Shown one piece after another: positions 1-5,064 of a stretch of DNA of 5,087 nucleotides. The stretch comes from Lachnospiraceae bacterium (GTDB lineage Bacteria; Bacillota; Clostridia; Lachnospirales; Lachnospiraceae), in assembly GCA_017476305.1 (NCBI GenBank), contig JAFVAA010000323.1, positions 1 through 5,087 on the forward strand, in the 5' to 3' direction. The notes beneath the pieces were generated by a model. The model worked only from the letters and a program-made list of their open reading frames with translations, was not told the DNA's origin and did not search any database. The position numbers and the translations under genes are program-made. Within the stretch, counting starts at the first letter, position 1, and every line of letters begins with the position of its first letter.

Positions 1-1719
1 CATTCTCTGGAAAATAGGGAAATTAAGGAAGTGGCGACGCTCATTTACTATCCGACGGAGAAAATCGCTCTGGTAAAAAAAGAGCGGGAGAAAAAAGAAA
101 TGGAAAACTGGTACCGGATTATGCTGTATCGTTTGATTGAGGTCTGCAAATATACGGCGAGTAAGTATACCAGGGCAAAGGTCAGAAAGGCGATGCCGGA
201 GGATTTTGCATATGTGATTGAGGAGCTGATCACAGAGAAGGCGGACATTCAGGATAAGGAAGCATACTATGAGGAAATAATCAATACGATTATCCGGATC
301 GGACGTTCGGATGCATTTATCAAAGCGATGGCAGAGCTTATCCGCAGGCTGGTGGTAGACCATCTGCATATTTTAGGGGATATCTATGACAGGGGCTATG
401 GACCGGATGACATCATGGATGTGCTGATGGAGCATCACAGCCTGGATATCGAATGGGGAAATCATGATATTTTGTGGCTGGGAGCTGCCTGTGGACAGAT
501 GGGATGCATTGCCAATGTGATCCGTATCAGTGCCAGGTATGGAAATCTGGATCTTTTGGAGGAAGGGTATGGAATCAATCTTTTGCCTTTGGCGCAGTTT
601 GCGACAAAGGTTTACGGGGAGGATGCCTGTGAATGCTTTGCTACGAAGGGAGATACCAATATCCGGGATGAACGGGAATTAAATATTAGGATTCATAAAG
701 CTATTTCCATCATGCAGTTCAAGATAGAAGGGCAGCTTGCGAAAAGAAGGCCGGAGTTTGGTATGGAGGATAAGGATTATCTGGGAAAAATAGATTTCGA
801 AAAGGGAACCATAGAACTGGATGGGATAAACTATCCCTTGAAGGATACTTATTTTCCTACGGTAGATAAGGAGGATCCGAACCGGCTTAGTGAGGAGGAG
901 CAATATGTGATGGAGCGTTTGCAAAATGCATTTATCGGATGTAAACGTCTGCAGAAGCATATGCAGTTTCTTTTGCATAAGGGTTCATTGTATAAGGTAC
1001 ATAACGGAAATCTTTTATTTCATGGCTGTGTGCCACTCACAGAGGACGGACAGTTTAAAGAGGTAAAGGTCTATGATAAGACATATAAGGGAAAGGAGCT
1101 TTACGATGTTTTAGACTCCATGATACGCAGGGCGTTTTTTTCGATGGATCAGGAGCAGCAGGCGCAGGGAAAGGATATCCTGTGGTGGATCTGGTGTCAT
1201 AAGGATTCCCCGCTTTTTGGCAAGGAAAAGATGGCGACGTTTGAGCGGTATCTGATTGAGGATGAGAGGACACATGAAGAGAAGAAAACGCCCTATTATA
1301 AACTGATGGATGAAGAAGCAGTCGTAGACCACATCTTAAAGGAGTTTGGACTTGACAGAGAGCATGCGCACATCATCAATGGCCATGTTCCGGTGAAAAG
1401 AGGTGATTCTCCGGTGAAGTGCCATGGGAAGGTGCTTATCATAGATGGCGGTTTTTCAAGGGCTTATCAGGGAACTACGGGGATTGCAGGATATACGCTT
1501 ACCTTTAACTCGTGGGGACTTCGTCTGGCAGCGCATGAACCGTTTACCTCTATGGATGATGCTGTGGAAAAGGGGACGGATATCCACTCGGACAGCATTA
1601 CGGTAGAGCAGTATACGAAGAGGCTCTGTGTCAGGGATACGGATGCCGGGGAAAAGATCAAAGAAAACATAGCAGAGCTGGAGCAGCTTTTGGAGGCGTA
1701 CCGGAGGGGACTAAGATAA
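1..1719 (+). CDS. fbp: Class III fructose-1,6-bisphosphatase, 5'-truncated by the window edge
   Basis: The enzyme hydrolyses fructose 1,6-bisphosphate to fructose 6-phosphate and phosphate in cytoplasmic gluconeogenesis. The class III family belongs to the metal-dependent calcineurin-like phosphoesterases found in Firmicutes. Counting residue 1 at base 1, the sequence shows GDIYDRG at residues 126-132 (bases 376-396), GNHD at 153-156 (457-468), an HGC motif near 341 and NGHVP near 460; together these supply metal and phosphate ligands. The frame is open back to base 1, and the residues before the GTG at 31 (ending REIKEVATLIYYP) match the family's internal sequence, so that GTG is not the start. 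About 572 residues are present. Class III enzymes are usually about 640-670 residues, so roughly 80-100 residues, including the first DxH metal motif, lie upstream. The gene ends with tandem stops TAA TAG. No frameshift is seen. Family assignment is firm; the kinetic role is known from the family only. Confidence 0.96.
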   Translation, partial: HSLENREIKEVATLIYYPTEKIALVKKEREKKEMENWYRIMLYRLIEVCKYTASKYTRAKVRKAMPEDFAYVIEELITEKADIQDKEAYYEEIINTIIRIGRSDAFIKAMAELIRRLVVDHLHILGDIYDRGYGPDDIMDVLMEHHSLDIEWGNHDILWLGAACGQMGCIANVIRISARYGNLDLLEEGYGINLLPLAQFATKVYGEDACECFATKGDTNIRDERELNIRIHKAISIMQFKIEGQLAKRRPEFGMEDKDYLGKIDFEKGTIELDGINYPLKDTYFPTVDKEDPNRLSEEEQYVMERLQNAFIGCKRLQKHMQFLLHKGSLYKVHNGNLLFHGCVPLTEDGQFKEVKVYDKTYKGKELYDVLDSMIRRAFFSMDQEQQAQGKDILWWIWCHKDSPLFGKEKMATFERYLIEDERTHEEKKTPYYKLMDEEAVVDHILKEFGLDREHAHIINGHVPVKRGDSPVKCHGKVLIIDGGFSRAYQGTTGIAGYTLTFNSWGLRLAAHEPFTSMDDAVEKGTDIHSDSITVEQYTKRLCVRDTDAGEKIKENIAELEQLLEAYRRGLR

Positions 1720-1724
1720 TAGTC

Positions 1725-1843
1725 GCGAAAGCAAAGGTAAGCGTATTTATCATAATGCGAAGCGCGCTCGCCCTAAGGAAACCGCAGGTTTTCGAGAGTT
1801 TTGCTTTCGCAGTTGAGAGTATGATAAAAAACGCTGAAGCGTT
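1725..1843. repeat. Structured intergenic element with interlocking inverted repeats
   Basis: The gap between fbp and the AraC gene is rich in complementary segments. Arm A (1725-1735, GCGAAAGCAAA) has a perfect 11-base complement at 1800-1810. Arm B (1740-1754, AGCGTATTTATCATA) has a near-perfect complement at 1820-1835 (9 perfect bases plus AGCGT/ACGCT). The order is A, B, A', B', so the two pairings cross: they are mutually exclusive in a simple fold, or form a pseudoknot. Inside lie a hairpin at 1777-1793 (7 pairs, loop GCA) and GC-rich self-complementary sequence at 1757-1771. Bases 1830-1843 form a small extra hairpin that, read on the minus strand, is followed by T residues. No T-run follows any plus-strand stem, so it is not a standard terminator for fbp. 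It could be a dispersed structured repeat, a small RNA or a 5' leader of the AraC gene. Confidence 0.55.
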
Positions 1844-1880
1844 GTGCCCCTGCTGAATGAATATTTTTCACATGGCAATA

Positions 1881-1885
1881 GGGAG
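1881..1885 (+). promoter_or_regulatory. Ribosome binding site deciding the AraC gene start
   Basis: GGGAG lies 10 bases before the ATG at 1896. The in-frame ATG at 1857 is preceded by GTGCCCCTGCTGA, and the in-frame ATG at 1872 by an AT-rich stretch. Neither has a purine-rich Shine-Dalgarno match, so 1896 is the preferred start. Confidence 0.55.
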
Positions 1886-1895
1886 AAATGATAAT

Positions 1896-2879
1896 ATGAA
1901 TGGAAAAATCATGGAAGAGCTGCGGAAGATTTCGGAAGAGGAAAGAATTTATTTACAGGGACAGGAACGTGTGGAAAAGTCAATCTACACGGAAAAGGAA
2001 CAGTTCGAGATCGATTCGGAAAAGTTCTTAAAGGAAAACCGGTTCGTGACTGTGCGCAGGCACAGCCGGTTTGTAGAGTTTCCGGAGCATAAGCATAATT
2101 ATGTGGAGATGATGTATGTCTGCAGTGGAAGCATTACGCATATCATCGACGGAAAGGAAATCGTGATGAATGGGGGAGATTTTCTGCTTTTAAACAGGGA
2201 AAGCAGACATGGGGTAAAGAGGGCGGAGAAGGAGGATATTGGCATCAATTTCATTGCACTGCCTGAATTTTTTGATATTCCCATGCAGATGTTAAAGGAA
2301 AAAAATATACTGGCAGATTTTATCGGGGATATTTTCAGAAGCAGACATCCTGTGGCACATTATCTTTTGTTTCGGGTAGGAGAAAATTTCGAGATACAAA
2401 ATCTTATGGAAAATATGATTCATTCTCTCTTATATGAAGAAAAGGATTCGGACATGCTTTTGCAATATACCATGGGGCTGGTGTTCCTTCATCTTTTACG
2501 GGATATGGAGGCTTTGCGGGAAAATTCATCTGAGAATTATAAAGAAATTCTGGTGCAGTCCGCACTTAAGTACATTGATGCTTTTTGCCAGACTGCAGAG
2601 CTCTCCCAGATTGCAAGGGATTTTCACCGTTCGGTTTCTTCGGTCAGCAAGATCATAAAAAATGAAACGGGATATACCTTTAAAGAGCTTTTGATGCGGA
2701 AACGGTTTCAGAAAGCAGTTATGTATATTGTTGAAACGGATTTACCGATTGAGGAGATTATTTGCCTGGTGGGCTATGAAAATGACAGTTATTTCTACAG
2801 GCAGTTCAAAGAGAGGTATGGAGTGACGCCGAAAAAATACAGGCTGGAATATAAAGGGAAAACGACAGTCAGGTTATAG
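1896..2879 (+). CDS. AraC-family transcriptional regulator with N-terminal cupin domain
   Basis: This is a 327-residue DNA-binding regulator. Residues about 50-130 form a cupin-type sensing domain, with the HKH motif at 65-67 followed by YVEMMYVCSG and a second-strand G-D-F-L-L-L segment; such domains usually bind a sugar or small metabolite. Residues about 218-320 are the AraC double helix-turn-helix: first helix pair at about 236-255 (LSQIARDFHRSVSSVSKIIK), second at about 283-309, ending in the family signature GYENDSYFYRQFKERYG and then TPKKYR. The length is normal for the class. The start at 1896 rests on its ribosome binding site; starting at the ATG at 1857 would add 13 residues. The gene ends 59 bp before the preferred start of the glycosyltransferase fusion on the same strand. 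Many relatives control carbohydrate-use genes, but no operator or ligand can be read here, so the target is unknown. Confidence 0.92.
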   Translation: MNGKIMEELRKISEEERIYLQGQERVEKSIYTEKEQFEIDSEKFLKENRFVTVRRHSRFVEFPEHKHNYVEMMYVCSGSITHIIDGKEIVMNGGDFLLLNRESRHGVKRAEKEDIGINFIALPEFFDIPMQMLKEKNILADFIGDIFRSRHPVAHYLLFRVGENFEIQNLMENMIHSLLYEEKDSDMLLQYTMGLVFLHLLRDMEALRENSSENYKEILVQSALKYIDAFCQTAELSQIARDFHRSVSSVSKIIKNETGYTFKELLMRKRFQKAVMYIVETDLPIEEIICLVGYENDSYFYRQFKERYGVTPKKYRLEYKGKTTVRL

Positions 2880-2888
2880 CAATATAAT
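2862..2888 (+). promoter_or_regulatory. Possible promoter before the glycosyltransferase fusion gene
   Basis: A perfect -10 hexamer TATAAT sits at 2883-2888, just after the AraC stop codon. The only -35-like match is ACGACA at 2862-2867 (4 of 6 to TTGACA) with a short 15-base spacer. It could give the fusion gene its own transcript, but the match is weak and readthrough from the AraC gene is equally possible. Confidence 0.25.
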
Positions 2889-2938
2889 CAATAGCAGAAT
2901 AAATGGGGATAGAAAAAAATGAAAGGATATGTTGCAGG

Positions 2939-4330
2939 ATGATTACGGTTCTATTATTAGCTCATAACGAAAAGGAAGAAGCAAAATTGTCTTTGGAAGC
3001 TCTGAGAGCGATTTCTGGGAAGATAGAGCTTTCAGTGGTTCTGGTGGATCATGCATCGACAGACGGGTTACAGGAATGGGCGATGCAGCAGAGTGATATC
3101 ACTTACATTGGCACGGAGGATGGAATCGAGCCGTGGGGGAGTGTGCTGAAACAGGTTGTGGAGGTTTTGGAAATCGATACAGATATTGTAATCATGCAGA
3201 GTCGATATGTAGTATATTCAGAAGTCCTGGAGCAGATGTTTTTTTGTTTGCATCAGAATGACCGAATTGGTGTCGTGGGCTGTATGAGCAATGATTCCAC
3301 ATTTCCATCACAGCGTTTGTATGGTAATTTTTCCGGATCAGACAATATGGTGCAGCGTGTAAATGAAAATAAGAAACAAATCTATGAAAAGGCCATGGGT
3401 TTTGATTGCGGCATGTTTATGATCAAAGCTTCTGCATTTAGGGAGACAGGGGGCTTTGACGACAGATTCTTTTTGCTCAAGACTTTATCACAGGATATTG
3501 CGATTTCCATGATAAAAAAGGGATATGATATATTTATTTGTAAAAATGCAGCTGTGTATTCCTCTCACGCGAGATATCATGAGAGCTTTGATACATATAA
3601 AAAATATGAGCGTGGAGATAAAAGGCAGCTGGAAGAGAAATGGAAGATGCATTATTTTAATATCATACCAAACAATATGATTATTCAGTTGATAGATGCT
3701 CCGAAGGATGCGGATATTCATGTTTTGGAAATAGGCTGTGATTGTGGTGCTACACTTTTTGAAATAAAACGTCTTTTCCCGAATGCTGCTACGTATGGTT
3801 GTGATATCGTGCCTGGTGCAATTGATCTCGCTGGATATTTTGTGGATGAGGCTTTTGTTGCGAACATAGAAGAAAAGGATCTGGCGGAGAGGAGTCCTGT
3901 TATAAAAGAAAAGAGTTTGGATTATATTATTTTTGGCGATGTTTTAGAGCATCTGAGATATCCGGAGGAAATATTAAAGTATGTGAAGCAATTTTTGAAA
4001 CCAAATGGAGTGGTATTGGCATGTATTCCAAATTTGATGAATATTTCCGTTATGAAGCAGATTTTGAATGGGAATTTTACTTATACGGAGACTGGACTTC
4101 TTGATAAGACACATATTCATTTGTTTACCTTTCATGAGATCGTAAGAACATTTCAAAATGCAGGTTATGTAATCGCTCCAGATGGAATTTCCATGACATC
4201 CAGCCAGCTCAGTGAAGAGGATGAGGCATTAGTCGAGCATCTGCTCAGATTAGGCAGTGGCACAGAGCGGTTCATGTATCAGGCATTTCATTTTATTTTA
4301 AGTGCACATCCGGGGAACACTGGGACCTGA
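2939..4330 (+). CDS. Glycosyltransferase family 2 / class I SAM methyltransferase fusion protein
   Basis: This is a 463-residue two-domain cytoplasmic protein. Residues 1 to about 215 have a GT-A / family 2 fold: first strand ITVLLLAHNE, then VDHASTDG at 36-43 (the usual VDNgSTDGT nucleotide-binding turn), GGFDDRFF from 171, and QDIAI with D186 at the usual acidic position. Residues about 255-405 are a Rossmann methyltransferase: motif I LEIGCDCG at 263-270, CDI after strand 2, GDVLEH at 333-338, and DKTHIHLFT late in the domain. No membrane segment is evident. Such proteins generally build or modify cell-surface glycans or glycoproteins; the substrate is unknown. Two oddities: the strand that normally ends NxD or DxD reads IMQSRYVV (Q87, S88, R89), and the second glycine of methyltransferase motif I is D268. 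Start: ATG 2939 gives the typical family N-terminus with AAAGGA at 2922-2927 upstream (11-base gap). ATG 2903 adds 12 residues but has no ribosome binding site. Confidence 0.88.
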   Translation: MITVLLLAHNEKEEAKLSLEALRAISGKIELSVVLVDHASTDGLQEWAMQQSDITYIGTEDGIEPWGSVLKQVVEVLEIDTDIVIMQSRYVVYSEVLEQMFFCLHQNDRIGVVGCMSNDSTFPSQRLYGNFSGSDNMVQRVNENKKQIYEKAMGFDCGMFMIKASAFRETGGFDDRFFLLKTLSQDIAISMIKKGYDIFICKNAAVYSSHARYHESFDTYKKYERGDKRQLEEKWKMHYFNIIPNNMIIQLIDAPKDADIHVLEIGCDCGATLFEIKRLFPNAATYGCDIVPGAIDLAGYFVDEAFVANIEEKDLAERSPVIKEKSLDYIIFGDVLEHLRYPEEILKYVKQFLKPNGVVLACIPNLMNISVMKQILNGNFTYTETGLLDKTHIHLFTFHEIVRTFQNAGYVIAPDGISMTSSQLSEEDEALVEHLLRLGSGTERFMYQAFHFILSAHPGNTGT

Positions 4331-4421
4331 CCATGATGTGAGTGCATTGCTGTTCGTAAAGGAGAAAAAGAACCCGGAACAGATTACAATAGCAGCTAAT
4401 AGTATAAAGGTGAAAACATAA
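4302..4421 (+). other. Coding-like open frame in +1 frame at the fusion gene's 3' end, possible gene tail or frameshift remnant
   Basis: From the stop at 4299-4301 to the TAA at 4419-4421, the frame shifted by +1 from the glycosyltransferase gene stays open for 39 codons and reads like protein, for example VSALLFVKEKKNPEQ then ITIAANSIKVKT. It overlaps the last nine codons of the fusion gene and has no ATG or ribosome binding site of its own. Removing one G from the GGGG at 4312-4315 would join it to the fusion protein and extend it by about 30 residues. It may be a displaced C-terminus, the tail of another gene left by recombination, or chance. I recognise no family. Confidence 0.35.
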
Positions 4422-4458
4422 GAAAATATAGACTTTTGAGCTGTTATATGGTAATATT

Positions 4459-4496
4459 GAAGCTACTGTATCGGGGCTTCTTTATAGAAAGGAGCC
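4459..4496 (+). promoter_or_regulatory. Competing hairpins covering a ribosome binding site
   Basis: GGCTTCTTT at 4475-4483 pairs with AAAGGAGCC at 4488-4496 (9 pairs including one G-T wobble, loop ATAG). The same left arm can instead pair with GAAGCT at 4459-4464 (6 pairs, one wobble). The second arm of the stronger hairpin contains AAGGAG (4489-4494), the ribosome binding site of the small ORF starting at 4504. Folding would hide it; pairing with the upstream arm would free it. No long T-run follows, so this is not a good terminator. Confidence 0.45.
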
Positions 4497-4503
4497 GCTA
4501 TAT

Positions 4504-4572
4504 ATGGGGAAAGATTTGAAAGGAAAGCTTCATGGAAATACTGTAAAATCAAAGGTTTTAAGGAGGTTATAG
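4504..4572 (+). pseudogene. 22-residue ORF resembling the start of a tyrosine integrase, probable remnant
   Basis: The ATG at 4504 has AAGGAG at 4489-4494, nine bases upstream. The peptide opens MGKDLKGK and then loses the resemblance (LHGNTVKSK...), stopping at TAG 4570-4572. From memory, many clostridial ICE and prophage tyrosine recombinases begin MGKDLKGKELG followed by an arm-binding domain, so this looks like an integrase start cut off after about eight residues. Only that short stretch supports the link. The repeats at 4723-4752 and the protected ribosome binding site fit an element end. Alternatives are an expressed small peptide or a chance ORF. No catalytic part of an integrase is in the window. 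Confidence 0.35.
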
Positions 4573-4577
4573 AGAAA

Positions 4578-4616
4578 ATGAAACTAGGGATCGTTATTTA
4601 TAGGTGGTTTTTATAA
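4578..4616 (+). other. 12-codon micro-ORF with strong ribosome binding site
   Basis: AGGAGG at 4561-4566, lying inside the end of the preceding small ORF, is 11 bases before the ATG at 4578. The ORF reads MKLGIVIYRWFL and stops at TAA 4614-4616. The first eight residues look like a normal protein first strand, so this could be a second truncated gene start. A further ATG at 4618 with AGGTGG at 4602-4607 opens a 20-residue ORF to TAA 4678-4680. Neither matches a family I can name with confidence. Confidence 0.22.
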
Positions 4617-4661
4617 TATGTCATATATCTCTATATAATCACTCAAAAGCCTATAAATACG
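4592..4661. repeat. Inverted repeat around a 45-base AT-rich spacer
   Basis: CGTTATTTATAGG at 4592-4604 is complementary to CCTATAAATACG at 4650-4661. Ten bases are perfect and the outer CG matches after one unpaired T. The enclosed 45 bases are very AT-rich and include two TATAAT hexamers (4612-4617 and 4634-4639) without convincing -35 partners. It may be a protein-binding site or an element boundary. Confidence 0.35.
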
Positions 4662-4722
4662 AGAAGGATGGTTGTTAACAATTTTATATATCTTTCTGTT
4701 TTTCTATGTAGTTCACTGCCAA

Positions 4723-4752
4723 ATTGGTACGTAATTGGTACATAGATGGTAC
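4723..4752. repeat. Three tandem 11-bp direct repeats with core TGGTAC
   Basis: ATTGGTAC at 4723 and 4734 and GATGGTAC at 4745 recur with an exact 11-base period, about one DNA helical turn, so a bound protein would see all three cores on the same face. Short direct repeats at this spacing are typical of arm-type integrase sites near the ends of phages and integrative elements, and of operators for small repressors. The integrase reading is inferred from the integrase-like ORF start 220 bases upstream. Confidence 0.5.
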
Positions 4753-4811
4753 AAAGAAATTAATTATTTTTGAGTCTTAATGCCGGAACAAAGAATTATA
4801 AATTAAAAAAT

Positions 4812-4838
4812 GCGATTCTGAAAAGAGTCGCTTTTTTT
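4812..4838 (+). terminator. Rho-independent terminator with GAAA tetraloop
   Basis: GCGATTCT (4812-4819) pairs with AGAGTCGC (4824-4831) in eight pairs with one T-G wobble, closing a GAAA loop, followed by seven T residues at 4832-4838. Six A residues at 4805-4810 precede the stem, so it could also work on the minus strand. No complete gene ends close upstream, which suggests the gene it once served has been lost or that it ends a non-coding transcript. Confidence 0.85.
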
Positions 4839-4866
4839 GTGCAGATTTTGAATGGAGGAGAAAGAA

Positions 4867-4887
4867 ATGGGTAAGATTGAAATTTAG
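4867..4887 (+). other. Six-codon ORF with an ideal ribosome binding site
   Basis: AGGAG at 4856-4860 lies six bases before ATG 4867, an ideal spacing. The frame reads MGKIEI and stops at TAG 4885-4887. It sits 28 bases after one terminator and about 100 bases before another. It could be a leader peptide, or the broken start of a gene: as I recall, some Clostridia serine recombinases start with a similar MGK-EIIEP sequence, but six residues cannot prove it. Confidence 0.3.
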
Positions 4888-4895
4888 AATTTTTG

Positions 4896-4938
4896 TTTTC
4901 GCAAAAGGCAAGAAAAATGGAACAATTTTCTGCGAAAA
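4896..4938 (+). promoter_or_regulatory. Stem-loop in the leader between two terminators
   Basis: TTTTCGCA (4896-4903) and TGCGAAAA (4931-4938) are perfectly complementary over eight bases. Inside, AGAAAA (4911-4916) can pair with TTTTCT (4926-4931), extending or competing with the outer stem. It starts nine bases after the stop of the six-codon ORF, so ribosomes on that ORF would reach its edge. Confidence 0.35.
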
Positions 4939-4990
4939 TAATAGGTAGTTTTGCTAGTGAAATGAATGGTTTAAAAATAAAGAAAACAGG

Positions 4991-5033
4991 GCGGTTCCAA
5001 GAGATTTTTTCTCAAACTGGAGCCGCTTTTTTT
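4991..5033 (+). terminator. Rho-independent terminator just upstream of the right-edge gene
   Basis: GCGGTTCC (4991-4998) pairs with GGAGCCGC (5019-5026) in eight pairs with one T-G wobble. Within the loop, GAGA (5001-5004) pairs with TCTC (5010-5013). Seven T residues follow at 5027-5033. It ends 13 bases before the next ribosome binding site, so it either insulates the downstream gene or acts as an attenuator in its leader. Confidence 0.85.
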
Positions 5034-5064
5034 CTGTCAATTTTTTAGGATGGAGTTATATGTT

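Noticed and set aside
31..33. GTG as the start of the fructose-bisphosphatase
   Set aside because: The frame is open to base 1 and the upstream residues match the internal family sequence; the first metal motif would be missing.
679..978. Antisense ORFs within fbp, the AraC gene and the fusion gene
   Set aside because: They lie opposite well-supported genes and have no domain-like sequence; they are shadow frames.
1857..1859. ATG 1857 as the AraC start
   Set aside because: No ribosome binding site upstream; ATG 1896 has GGGAG at a workable distance. It cannot be fully excluded.
2903..2905. ATG 2903 as the glycosyltransferase start
   Set aside because: No ribosome binding site, and it adds 12 residues before the usual first strand of the fold.
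4612..4639. TATAAT hexamers as promoters
   Set aside because: No plausible -35 hexamer at 16-18 bases upstream of either.
4433..4649. CTTTTGAG at 4433-4440 and CTCAAAAG at 4642-4649 as a paired inverted repeat
   Set aside because: Eight bases separated by about 200 in AT-rich DNA is expected by chance.
4668..4745. 25-codon hydrophobic ORF starting ATG 4668
   Set aside because: The only purine-rich stretch directly abuts the ATG, and the ORF runs into the 11-bp repeats; probably chance.
4723..4752. CRISPR array
   Set aside because: The repeat unit is 11 bases with almost no spacer, unlike CRISPR repeats.
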